Positions 31,721 through 44,317 of a stretch of DNA of 64,000 nucleotides are shown in pieces. The notes under the pieces were generated by a model that was not told the DNA's origin, did no database searches, and worked only from the letters and a program-made list of their open reading frames with translations. Both the position numbers and the translations under genes were made by a program. Position 1 is the first letter of the stretch. Each line of letters opens with the position of its first letter. The DNA is taken from positions 992,001 through 1,056,000 of the forward strand of contig CAUWAG010000020.1 in assembly GCA_963556695.1 (NCBI GenBank), in the 5' to 3' direction. Source of the DNA: Anthostomella pinea (lineage: Eukaryota; Ascomycota; Sordariomycetes; Xylariales; Xylariaceae).

Positions 31721-32678
31721 CTGTGATATTTATCTTGAAATGGTTGTATAATATGTGTATTCGAAATATGGTTGTATGATATGTGTATTTGAAATATGGA
31801 TGCTGGTTGCATAGATTCAATGAGACTCTTAATTGTTGAATACACAGATGTTGATTGATGCTATTGATTGTTCTGCTCTGTGTGCAGAGATTGATTATCT
31901 GTCTTCTTGGTGGGTCAGATGCCCTGTGCATCTCTGCCCCACTGGAGATCTTCCGGTGTTTATCTCCGGCTCCCATTCAACAGTATTTACCTTATGAACT
32001 TGATGTACCATCGGCACGTAGTGGTATCAACGTAATATGCATGTATCCAAATCATGTAGTTAAGATGTAGCTATGCCCCTGTCCATGTTAGCAGTATGCA
32101 ACAGTTCCGCGCTAGACGGCCACTATTGTGGATCCAGTGCATGGACCCATATGGAGTATTCTGGTAACCCCACCAGATATGTTGGAGGTTACCTGATGAA
32201 GGCTGCCTGGCAACCCTTTGTTGCCCCAGGTACCTCACCACTGTAATTTAGGTATTTAGATACATCTCGGATGGAATCCTTTCCATCCGACCTTTTAATC
32301 AAGCACCACCCAGACCACTGATAGATTACAACAAGACTTGTGATTTGTCAGCATCTGGGAAAGCTACCAAAAGGCACACTATCGTCACGGCCGACTAACG
32401 CGTTAATAGCTGCAGTTCGTCGCTTGAAGCTACGGAAGGTACCTGCACCGAGGAAACACAGAGTCGAGCAACCGTTACAGGTGCGGCACCTCCGACAACA
32501 GACATACAATGCCGGTACTAGGTACGCCTTGATCATTCGCATCACAGGCCGCGACAAATTTCGGATAACAGTCATGGACTCAAGCTCAATGCTTTCCATA
32601 GCTACCTCATCTGCCGGTACAACAACATAAGGCGGCGCAGGTCGCAGGTCGCAGGTCGCTCGGGAAGAGCTGGCAGTC
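31721..32678. other. Intergenic, upstream of csf1
   Basis: About 950 bp: end of the transposon island, then the presumed csf1 promoter. A perfect hairpin lies at 32267-32290. No gene supported. Confidence 0.55.
32267..32290. repeat. Perfect 10-bp hairpin upstream of csf1
   Basis: TCGGATGGAA (32267-32276), loop TCCT, TTCCATCCGA (32281-32290), about 390 bp before the csf1 ATG. Could be a protein-binding palindrome or a decayed repeat. Confidence 0.7.
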
Positions 32679-35600
32679 ATGGCCGACAATGGGAACCCAG
32701 GTTCGACCACCGTTCCGAGCTGGAAGAACTTCAACGGGTAGGCTACGCTCCTGAACTGGCGACCCTTGGACAGCTGGTACTGACATGGCGAAGACAGTTC
32801 CTCGGGTACAGCATAGTCTGCGGAATACTGTGAGTCTTCGAGCCCATGTACCTCGAGCACCCATCCATACATGATGCTGATTCTGTCGCAGCGCCGTCTT
32901 CTTTCTGCTATACTTTAATAGAGTATTTGCCTCCGTTCTGTCCTACCTGCTTCGAACCTACACCTGGCACCGCTATCGTATATACATCGACGTCCAGGCC
33001 TTCCAGGTCTCGTTACTCGGGGGCCGTGTATTCTTCACTGGCCTGCGCTACCATGGAAATAACGAAACAATACTGATACAAAACGGACATATCACCTGGT
33101 CATATTGGCTTCGAAGGGTTCGTGATGTCGGTATTCGAGCTTCCAAGAAGAACGGGAAGACCGCCGATGGTGCCAGTGCCTCGGAAACCGACGACAAGCA
33201 CGCAAAGCTGCCTTGTCGTATCAATGTTGCCGTATCGGGGGTGGAATGGTTCGTCTACAATCGTAGTGCCGCCTACGACTCCATGCTCGACGCCATGACG
33301 GATCACTTGCATTTCGACAATGACACCGACGGTGGTAATGAGGAACTTGATGCGTCGGATTGGACTAGAGGTCAAGCGCATGATTCGCCGAAGCTGCGAC
33401 AACGACTACGCAAGTCTACCGAAAAGCATTCAGACGAGACCAACCCTCCTGGCGGGGATTCTGACGAGGAGAAGGATGGTATTAGAGGCCGGCAGCTCGA
33501 CGTGTCTAGCAGCGCATCCGACACTATTAGCCGGGACGACAAAGGAGATGACGAAGAGCTTCCCCTGATGCTACAGCTATTTCCAGTCCATCTGGAGTGT
33601 GACAAGGCGGCTCTGGTTATGGGAAATGATACCACCCGATCCCTCCTCATCGTCAAGACCAAGTCTTTGGAAGGAAGTATTGATGCGTTCAACTGTCAAA
33701 CCTTTGATCCGTATCGGCAGGTCTTCAAGATCAAGTTTGTCAATCCGGTGATGGAAATGAGGGAGCATGAAGGCTATAAAGAAGACCAACTCACCAGAGC
33801 CGTTCGAGATAAGCAAACGGCACTGGATTCGGACCCCGTCCAGTATCGCTCCTTTTTCAGAAGACATCGACGCAAGGTACTCGGCCAGTTGAGGAACCTG
33901 GTGCCGTATTGGAGGAGCTCTGTCGAATCTTTCTCGGTTGGCTCTAGGGCTGGCACGGCAACGGCTGACACTCATATTCCCGGTTCCAGTCAATGGCAAG
34001 GACTGTCTCGGTATCTGAACGACGACGATGATGACGACAAGCTGAGATGGTCGTCAGTCGAATATGCCGCTCTGAATACTGTGGTTGACAGTCCGGAAGC
34101 GACCTTGACGATACTATGGGATGTTCCTGGTAAGGTTCTCGAGAACAAGGAGCTACAATCTTCTCTGAAGGACCTGCCACACTCAGTCGATATAAATGGC
34201 GCTTTACCCCCAGCCTGGGCAATTAGCCTGTCCCTGAAAGGTGGAACAATCAACTATGGGCCTTGGGCAGACAGGCAGCGAGCTGAGTTGCAGAGAGTCT
34301 TCTTCCCAAATCTGTGTAAGGATGCAACCACCACCCCGAAACTGGCCGTCGGGTCAGACCGCGTGCCTACGCGATTCAATTTCTACCTCGAAATGGATGA
34401 AGAGGTGATACTGAGAGTCCCTACGCGAGAAGATTCTAAGAATTGGAGATGGAAGAAAGAGGCTCTCACGTTGAGGCAGCATCGAAAACAAGATCGTCGA
34501 CGAGATCGAGGTCGCAACAAGAAGTCTGCCGCTACTACGGCTGCGGAACAGCGTCCCTATGGATGGCTCGATGTCAAAGTCGGACCAAATGCCACGGTTT
34601 CGTACACTATGGACATGGTTGCTAGAACGAATGGTTATCATAATGCACTGAAAATCGATCTTCCCTCGACGGAAGTCTCGACTAGTATTAACCATGGACT
34701 ACTTTGGAGGTCTGGCGCTCAACATATCTCCTGCGACCTATCTGCCCCTTTGAAGTGGAACGGCCTTCGCACCTGGCGCTTTGATATCGACAGTGATGAA
34801 ATGGAGGTATTCATCCTGCGAGATCATATCTTCTTGCTGATAGATCTCATAGACGATTGGGGGAGTGGCCCTCCACCTGAATACCTACTCTTCACCCCCT
34901 TCAAATACCTACTCAATTTGCAGCTTCGCAACCTCAAGCTTAATCTGAACGTCAACGATGTCAATATTGTCAACGACCCGACAAATTCTGATGACAATAC
35001 CTACCTCGTTTTGACTAGTCCTTGCTTGGCGGTAGACACTTCCATCTTGCTGGACACGTATCGACCGTCAAAGAACGCCGTACCATTCGAGATCACGGCC
35101 GAGTCTCTTCGCCTCGGTCTGCACACCCCTCCATGGAACACCCAAGCGACGTTTCTAGCTTCTCAAGAGATAGGACATTTGGAGAACCTGGCCGTCGATG
35201 GAAAATATCACTACAACTCGACCACCTCCCCTGCGAACACCGACACTCTTGTCCTGAACGTTAGTGGCCAGTCCCTTACATTCTATCTCTATGGGTTCTT
35301 AGTCCGTTACTTCCTCCAGATGAAGGATAACTATTTCGGGGACCATATCCACTTCAAGACTCTCGACGAATATCAAGAGACGCTCCGGCTCAAAGCCCAA
35401 GATCCAGATGCCGAATCGGCAAACCGCCCTCCTCCGAAGAAGTCGAATGACTTGGACGTCATGTTAAGCATCTGTGCAGACGATCCAAAGATTCTCTTGC
35501 CTACTAACCTGTATTCGGCGAAACGGCATATTACAATCGAAGCTGCGTCTCTGTCTGTTGATCTTCGATTCACAAACTACTATATGGATCTCGACTTATG

Positions 35601-38600
35601 CCTGAGTCCTCTGAGTTTCTCCATCGGAGATGAGGAAGAAGGACCCATGAGCCCAGCGGCTGCTACATCAAGCACACAGTTGTTTGTTGATGGCCTTGCC
35701 ATATATGGGCATCGACTATTTGGCTTACCTCCAACCGAGCCAACATACCTTTGTAACTGGGACTTGAATGTCGGATCTATAAGTGGAGAGTGTTCAACCG
35801 AATTCTTGTCGGCTCTGGCGCGAGGAGGCAAGGCATTCGGCTTTACACTCGATGACGATGAGAATGCATTGATCCCATACTCGTCTGTTATCATGTACGA
35901 CGTAACGTTTCTACGCGTGCGTATTGAATCGATACAGCTATGGTTGCATGCTGATGAGGCTGCCTTCCTCTTTTCTACAGGTCCCATTGATGTCAACTTC
36001 AATGATTGGGCGAGGACGCACTACTCTAGGCGAGCCGATATCAAAATTCCTCATGTCGAGCTTGCTTGTGTCAACTCAGAATCAGCGACAAGGCATAAAT
36101 CCAGACTCCATTCCAAAGTGGAAACTGATGTGTTCCTGCGAACCAGCTTTCACTTTGCTCTGATTGGAAGGAAATATGACTTCTCACAAGAGAGGAAATT
36201 ACAGCAGGAGCTGGTGCGTCGTCACGATCAACGAACGCATCGAACTGAATTTCTACTCATACCGGGCGTGCTTGAGGACGCCATACCTGATCATGTGGAC
36301 GCTGTGGCACAAAGTGTCCCCAGGGTCCCTTTACCTGCTTCCTCTGGTAACATTTCTGACAAGAGGTCAACCTCATCGAGGAGTACTTCGCAGCGTTCTA
36401 AGAGACTTCATCATAAAAGTTCCTTCCTCTCACTTTCGAATTCAAGCTACGGGAGCATCTTACGGCCCGGCTCAGTCAGGGGGTCTACACTTGCACCTGT
36501 CCACGGTCGCAGCATGTCAGGTGCCGCCGCAGCAAACGAAAGCGACGAGTTACGTCCTAGCATGCGCTCTCGTGAATATTCTGCATCCACTGGCCGTCAA
36601 TCTGCTTTCTTTGGCACTCAAGAAGAGTCGGGCCAGAGGAAGGATCTTCTTCACAATACCGTATCATTCTCCAGTCAATATTTCGCCCCGTATTTCCCAT
36701 TGGAGAACGTCCGGCCGGACACCCAAGAAGCTGCAGTTCGAAGCATTGAAACCGATGAAAATGATGGCTTATTTGAGACTACCGAGTTCGGCCTGGAAGA
36801 TATCGACCCCGACCAATTAAGCCAGGACTGTGCTCACCAGAGTCTTCTCTTCGAATTCCCTACGGGCATCACGGCCTTTTTGAATGCTACGTCGCTAAGA
36901 AGTATAGCTGCTTTAGTCCAAGCCTTCCAGCCAACCGAAGCTGATGACATCCTTGATACTCTTCAGATCGGGGCGATAACCGACATATTCGACATGCAAA
37001 AACAGGAGAAAGCTAGTGGAGCTATTACAGACTTTGTTGTTCGATTACCCCATGCAAACCTACGGTTTCTGAACTCATCCGACCTCGATGCAACTGACCT
37101 GGCACAAGGGCAACAGGACCAGTATGATGTTTCTCTGAAGGCATTGGCGCTCGCAACACGGTCAGAGAAGCGCACCAATACATATACTGCCGACTCTGCT
37201 ACCAACGAGTCTCGCTTATCATTCCATTTCCGAGTTGCCTCCGTGGATGTATCTGCTGCTGAGAGACTCGCAAAGCTGGATGAGACTCATGCGGCGGTAT
37301 TGACAAGGATTGAGCGCGTTATGGTTTCGATGGGCTCGAAAGACGTGAATTACGTGGACGCTGATGTCGGTGCGATACGTACCAAGTCTTCTTCAAGCAG
37401 GATTGAATATCTTGCTGCACTCATCCACAGAACAAACGTGCTGGTTTCTGAAATGGATAAGCTTTTTTCTGGCTCCTTCTCAGTCGCCGATGAGCGCTTG
37501 AAGGAATTCACTTACCGCGTCATTACTGAGGGACAGCGAGCGAGCGATCCGTCATTCGTCGTCCGCCCTTCTGCTGTTCTGCGGGCGGCAACCCGGCACT
37601 TGAGGTCCTACGACTCCTGGAAGCTCATCGCTAGACTACGCTACATGTGGACTACGTTGGACCCCATTACGAAGTCAAATCTGATGAAGGGCTGTGTTGG
37701 CGTACAGGATGTATATCCAACGGACGTGAGACAACAAGTCATGGCAGCGTTTGACCGATGGAGGAGCTGGGACCTAGAAGACGTTGGCCACGCCGTGCTT
37801 ATGAATAACATATTTGGCGAGCCGTCTGAGTCGGCATCCAAGGTGAACAAAACCCCAACAATGGCTGTGATCAGAGTACAGGAGACACAATTCGTGCTTG
37901 ACCCGGGTCCGAAGCAGAACCAGGTCATCATCACAGACTTCACCGCAAGAGTTGAGGAAAGGCATGGCGCTCACGATGGCGGTCAGGAGGCATCGACTGA
38001 CGTTGGAGAGCCACTAACTCTTGTCAATATATATTGCAGCAGGGGTGGCATCCATTCGAATTGGGATCTTTGCGAGCTCGTGGACGACATCTTGCGACTG
38101 TATAAGAAGGCGGAGTCGCAGACACCGAAGGGATATCACCCTCCAAAGCAGCATACCCCCTCCAAGCACCATCAGTCACGGCCAGTCCATCTCGCATTCG
38201 TGCTAGGACAAGGTGTCATTTCTCTTGACACCATCAATCTGAGTGCTGAATCCAAATGCGACAACCTCAAGCTCTCACTACTCAGGACCAGTGGGGATCA
38301 GACTGTTACGGACACGAACATCATACTCGGGTGTGATTCAGTCACTACAAGGGTTTGGAGCCACTCGCAGGCTTTGGCAACCATCCGACTCAGGGGAGCA
38401 AGCGTGTTTGTGGCCCATGAGCTACAATACAAGGACAAGTCCTCGATCCAAACCATTAGGTCGGCAGCCAGCAGTGAGGACATCAAACTCGCTGTCAAAC
38501 AAGACCCAGTTGTGCTCGCAGAGGTCGTGGACCTGCTAGTGAAGGATGAGCTCGCGCAACTTTATGAACTACAGCAAAGGCTTCCGTCGTCGCTACCTGA

Positions 38601-41600
38601 ACCTGAGAAGCAACAAGCAGCTGCAAAGCTTTCGTCTTTCCGTGTCAACCTAGCGTTGTTCCTTGGCTCCTATACTATCACATTGCCTCTATTGCGATCT
38701 CTCACCTATACTATCTCTGGTTCTGTGGCACGCGCAACTACGGCTGCAACATTTGGTAAGGAAATCGTGTTCGACTTTGACATCAAGGAAAACTCGCACG
38801 ACATGCAATTCCGAATCAACAACACACCTCGAAGCATATCTCTGCTCCAAATACCCCCGGCGAATGGCCGAGTAACAAGTCGGATGGCCCCAGGAGAGCA
38901 TTCCATTACCGTATTCGCGTCCCTCGAACTTGTACAGCTCGACGCCTCAGCTGTGTACAGTCTGCGTGCAGCCCTGAACCGGCCCGAGATTTTGAACGCC
39001 ATCAACGATCTCCAGCAGCAGGGCAAGATCATACAAGAGCACGTCAACGAGATCTTCGGTTCTCCGAATAAGGTCAAACCAGCGTCACCAAAGCAAGGCG
39101 ACTCAAAGTTGACGTATGACATACATACCACTCTTGCTGGTGTCAAAATATTCGGTAACGCGCCCATAAAATCAGATACTGAACCTATCGCACACTTGTC
39201 TTTCTGCTTGGATCGTGTGCATCTAGGAATCGCAAACAAGGTCCATGGCATGCCGACGTTAGACAATCCAGAAATACATGTCAGTTTGCGCGAGATCAAA
39301 TTCGATATCGAGAAAGGTTCCACAGAAGCAATGCGGTCGTGCGGCAGCCTCGCCTTCGGGGCCCTGATCACTGCAACGACTCGAGAATCGGAAGACGGTA
39401 CCGAGCTGAGATCCTTCGACTTCAAGTCGGATGGATTCGAGGCGAACCTCTCGTCCGATACCGTTTCTACCTTCGTAGACGTTCTCGGCTACATGGGAGA
39501 CAAGATCAATGACCTCGACACATCGCGGGAGCTTGAATATCTGCGGAAGCTGAGACAGACTAAACCCCGAATCGCCATTAATGATGAAGAGCAGGAGACC
39601 GAGAGTGACATTTTTGACTCCTTTTTGGCTTCGATCTTGTATTCCGTCGAGATTCGCAATATCCAGCTCAGCTGGCTTGTTTCACGCAATCCAGACGTAG
39701 CTCTGACGGGCCAGGAGGACCTTGTGCTATCATTCCGCAGGATCGAATTCGCTACCAGGAAGAAGAATTGCGCGAGGTTGACTATTGAAGACTTGCAAGT
39801 ACAAATGGTTCCACCACATCAGCAGAAGGCTAATCGCTCAGCAAACTCGGCGCTTCTGCCTGAAATGATCTTCAATATCGCATTCGTTTCTACTGCCGAA
39901 GCCCGTCGACTCGCTTTCCAGGCGGTGGGAAAGTCTCTAGATCTTCGACTAACATCCGCTTTCATTGTTCCGGCCGCACATCTCCAAGACTCAATCTCTC
40001 TGTCTATCCAAAATGTCCAGCGTGCCTCCGAACACTGGACTCCGATAGTACCGCCAGAGAACAAAGCAGAAGTGTCGACCAACGAGGCACCCAAACCTAG
40101 GCGCTCCTTGTTCGGGAAACGACGAGTCGAATCCCTGTTGGTTGATGCTGATTTTGCCGGTGCCGTAGTTCACCTGTCAGGAAAGAAGCCTGCTGACGAG
40201 GCAACGGAAAAAATTGGACGTAGAGCCAATCGTCATACGCTAGCTGGGAAGTATGGCCAGTTCAGCTCAGACGAGGCTGCCAGCAGCACAATCCTCCGTA
40301 CCCCGGGCCTGGCCTGGAAGACAGAGTACAGAGATGACGGCAAAGAAGACCCGAATCTGTACGGGGAAATCAAGATCGAGCCTTCACGCAATGTCCTCTA
40401 CCCGGCTGTTGTACCTCTGATTATGGATGTCACGTCGAGCATCAAAGAAGTCGTTGGCAAGAATGTCCCCGAGACGCCCGCCACGCCAAGTGAGCATTCT
40501 GGCAAGCCGAAGCTAGGCGACGAGGACAACATCCTCACGGCCGACCCAAGTGCGATCATGGGGCGTATGAACTTGAATATTGGTTTACGCATCTGCCAGC
40601 AAGAGTTCACCCTGAGTTGCCAGCCTATAGGCCGTGTTGCGGCTACGGCCCGGTTCGACGATATCTATCTCACAATGAGCACCGTGAACTCCACGGAACA
40701 CGGCAATTTCTTCGCAATTTCTGGCACTTTCAGCAAGATCCATGCGGCTGTTCAGCACGTCTACTCACGAGAATCTACGGGCAGTTTCGACATCGATTCT
40801 ATGGTACTCTCGCTCATGAACAGTAAGCACGTTAGTGAAACAAGCGGTTTGTCTGCTATACTCAAAGTCAGCCCTATGAAAGTCACGATCAACGCCAAGC
40901 AGCTGCAAGACTTCTTGCTCTTCCGAGAGATTTGGATTCCAAGAGAAATTCGACAAGGGTCAACAGCACCAGTGACAACAAACGTCGGCGAGCCAAACAT
41001 ACAGGGCCATCTGGTACAAAGATACCAACAGGTTGCAGCTACAGCGGCCTTCCCTTGGACGGCCACAATCTCGATTAGTGCACTGGATGTCGCCCTTGAT
41101 CTCGGGCAGTCGCTTGGCAAGTCCCAATTCGCTATCAAAGAGTTCTGGGTGTCTTCGAAGAAAACCTCGGACTGGGAGCAAAACCTGTGTCTAGGATTTG
41201 AAAGCATCGGCGTGGACTGCACCGGTCGCATGAGTGGTTTTGTTGCCCTGCAAGACTTCAAACTGCGCACGTCCATAGAATGGCCCGACCGACATCGAGC
41301 CCTAAATGAGACACCGAGGATTCAGGCATCTTTCGGCTTCAGTCAGCTCAAATTGAAGGCTGCGTTCGACTACCAGGCCTTCCTGATAGCAGATATCACG
41401 TCGCTGCAGCTCCTCATGTGGAATGTACGCCAACACAGAGGCGCTTCTGGCGACCGACTTGTGGCCGTCTTCGACGGAGAAGCCGTCCAGGTCTTTGGGA
41501 CGACTGCATCTGCCGCCCAGGGTGTTGCACTGTGGCAAGCTATCCAGAAGCTCATACAGGAGAGGAAAGCTAGCTACGAGACTTCGCTGCGAGACATTGA

Positions 41601-42492
41601 AAAGTTCATGAAACGGAAGTCTGCGGCGAACCAAGGGCCTGTCCAAGAGGTCAATCCTCGCAGGCCTAAGACCGAGGAGACTGTGACAAAATCTCCGATA
41701 TCTCTGGACACCGATGTTGTCGTCACACTCAAAGCCCTCAACCTCGGCGTATTCCCAAGCACGTTCTCTGATCACCAGGTATTCAAGTTAGAGGCCCTGA
41801 ACGCCCAAGCGAGATTTGCAGCAAGCATGACAGATGATCGCATCCACAGTATTCTTGGATTGACGCTTGGTCAACTGCGAATAGGTCTGGCTGCCGTTCG
41901 AGCAACCGAAGCCCCCAAGGTGCTTAGTGAGATATCGGTCGAGAACGTAGTCAAGAGCGCTACGGGGTCACGTGGCGGCACGATCCTCAAGGTGCCCAAG
42001 GTCGAGGCCATCATGCAGACATGGCAGAAACCAGAGTCGCGCAGCATCCAGTACACGTTCAAGAGCGCCTTCGAGGGCAAGGTGGAGGTGGGGTGGAACT
42101 ACTCGCGCATCAGCTACATCCGCGGCATGTGGGCCAAGCACTCCAAGGCGCTGGCGCAGATGACGGGGCGCGAGATCCCGGCCATGTCGGCTATCAAGGT
42201 GACGGGGGTACCGGAGCCGGAGCAGGAGGGGCGCCGCGAGGGCGCGCAGCAGCAGAAGATCACGGCCGAGGTCAACGTGCCCCAGTCCAAGTACGAGTAC
42301 GAGGCCCTCGAGCCGCCCGTCATCGAGACGCCGCAGCTGCGCGACATGGGCGAGGCCACGCCGCCGCTCGAGTGGATCGGCCTGCACCGCGAGCGCCTGC
42401 CCAACCTCACGCACCAGATCGTCATCGTGGCGCTGCTGGAGCTGGCCGGGGAGGTCGAGGATGCTTATGCGAAGATCTTGGGCTCTTCGTGA
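32679..42492 (+). CDS. csf1: Csf1, bridge-like lipid transfer protein (BLTP1/tweek family)
   Basis: Exons 32679-32737, 32794-32829 and 32892-42492; 3231 residues, close to other fungal Csf1 proteins. The two small 5' exons are my reconstruction: MADNGNPGSTTVPSWKNFNG, then QFLGYSIVCGIL, joining AVFFLLYFNRVFASVLSYLL to form the single N-terminal membrane anchor (about 22-41). After it come GGRVFFTGLRYHGNNETI, EWFVYNRSAAYD, and repeating beta-groove sequence such as NLQLRNLKLNLNVNDVNIVN and VDTSILLDTYRPSKNAVPFE. A serine-rich insert lies near residues 1180-1290. The C-terminus has WNYSRISYIRGMWAKH. The family forms a long hydrophobic groove that moves lipids between membranes at ER contact sites; yeast Csf1 is needed for cold growth and GPI-anchor lipid supply. 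Third-position G/C rises sharply in the last 550 bp. The 9.6-kb third exon has no convincing internal intron. Confidence 0.93.
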
Positions 42493-43346
42493 GCTTGACT
42501 GTACTGTATGGATAGGAGAAGGGACGATCGGCTGTAAGGAGATCGGAGGAGGGAGTGGAGGTGTGGTTGTCGTTTCATTGCATAGCTAGGCGTAATAGGT
42601 TCTTTTCGAAAAGGGCGGTGGCGATACTGAACTGCCAGCCACACTACACTGGCTTGCATGAGCAGACTGGCATATGGCATGACTATACCTAATTCCCTAA
42701 TAGAATATTAATTACTTGTATGGTACTACTGCTTCGGAATGTTTTTCTTTGCGGCCAAGTTCGTTCACTTGCCTCCCAGGAGGTTGGTGGATGGGTCACA
42801 GAGATGTCGATACGAACGTGCAAGGCTATGCCCGGCCATCAATATTGGGCAAAGGTCGGCACCTTATCTAGTGAACCATCGTGACTACCTGTAAACACAT
42901 GATTCTTCAATATTTGACTCATGAGTTGTGATGAGATATCGAGGCATTAGGTATCTAAGACTATAACAAGTGCGTGCGTGTCTCTGCTCATGTTGGGACA
43001 TGAGCAACAACGATCGCCAACTATAGTAACACAAATTCCGGCGTCCAGTGACAACTATGATGAGAATGATTCCACCGGGTCTAAGAACATTCAACATTAC
43101 AGACAGCACCAAATAATCTTTTGCCATCCATCATATCAGATTCTCTCTCACATCCATCCCCCAGCGTCAGTTCAGTGGTAATAAGAGAACAACACAAAGC
43201 GAGCTTCCAAATCCCCCCGTCAAATGGTGACAATACTGTCTGTCCAGCCCGATAAGCCATAAGGTAGTGTCCTCAGTACCGCCAACAATCTCCTCCTAAC
43301 TCGCAAGCGGAAGGGAAAGGGACCAGTCCATATTTTCCACTTCCAA
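42493..43346. other. Convergent intergenic region
   Basis: 850 bp between csf1 and the SLATT gene 3' ends. No gene; small frames only. Confidence 0.6.
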
Positions 43347-44317
43347 CTACTTCTTCAGAATAGTCGTCTTCATGGTGGTGTTGGTCACGTTCGCAGATGG
43401 GGTGTACGAAGCCGGAACATTACTCTGGACCGTCTGCTTGGCGGCCTGGAACATGTCGAAACAGCCGGCGATGACGTCGTTGGTGCTCTGGTCCTGTGGC
43501 ACGAGGCCCGTGTCGATGATCTCCTTCATGTGCTCCTCGATCTTGTAGTACTCGTTGCGGTCCGACCGGTACCGGTCCGGCAGCCCGCTGTTGTGCAGCA
43601 TGGCCAGGACGCCGGCTACGCCCGTGTTGATGGCGGCTATTACGGTCTGTGGTTTGGGGAAATCGGGGGGTCTTGGGTTAGCCTGGTCCGGGTGAAAACT
43701 GTGCAGGTGACGGCGACAGAGGGGACGGGCTCCCTCTCCTCTGGAGCTAACTGGGTAGCTGACGGCAGGAATCGACTCACGATCGCAGTCCCATCCTTCC
43801 TCGACACCGAGCCCAGGGCCGTCAGCACGGCACTCAGGGCTAGCTGGAGCAGCATCATGACCCAGCGGACGGTGCTGAGCATGTGGAACCAGTAGGTGAA
43901 CTTGGACTTCTCGAAGAGCACGTCCTGGAACAGGCCGTCCTTGAAGCCCTTGGGCGGCCAGACGACGCTGGTGGGCCGGATCACCTCCTTGCTCTCGTCG
44001 TCCTTGAGGACGCCGATTCCGTGGCAGAACTGCACCCACTCGGCGTCGGACAGGCGGCGGTAGGAGGTGTGGCTTCCGGTTGTGTGTTGGGGTTGGTTCG
44101 TTGAGGGGGAGCTGCTGGTCTTGGGTGGTGCTGGAGCAGACACCGGAATTGGTATCGAGGTCGGCTGCTGGGAGCTGTTCATGGCTTTGTTGACGTTGCT
44201 GAAATGAGGGAGAGAAGGGGCCTGAGAAGCGGCCTTGGGTTTCTGGGGAGGGAAGATGGTTGAGCGGGCCTGGGCCTCGGAGTTCTGGGGCGGGAAGATG
44301 ATGGTGGAGGACGCCAT
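43347..44317 (-). CDS. Fungal SLATT-domain two-TM protein
   Basis: Exons 43781-44317 and 43347-43646 with a 134-nt intron (GTGAGT donor, CACAG acceptor); 278 residues. Residues 1-95 are disordered, with a repeated IIFPPQNSEAQ / TIFPPQKPKAA motif near the start. The SLATT_fungal region starts near 90 (LSDAEWVQFCHGIG) and includes WPPKGFKDGLFQDVLFEKSKF, membrane segment 1 (about 143-168, WVMMLLQLALSAVLTALGS), membrane segment 2 (about 180-196, TVIAAINTGVAGVLAMLH) and the helix RYRSDRNEYYKIEEHMKEII. SLATT domains are two-TM modules that, in bacteria, sit in nucleotide-sensing conflict systems as presumed pore-forming effectors. The fungal branch has no assigned function. No nucleotide-sensor partner is encoded next to it here. 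Confidence 0.85.

Noticed and set aside
36164..36820. 218-codon plus frame overlapping csf1 in another frame
   Set aside because: It lies over the serine-rich insert of Csf1, where the Csf1 frame is uninterrupted and conserved in style; the overlapping product has no features. Dual coding would need comparative evidence.
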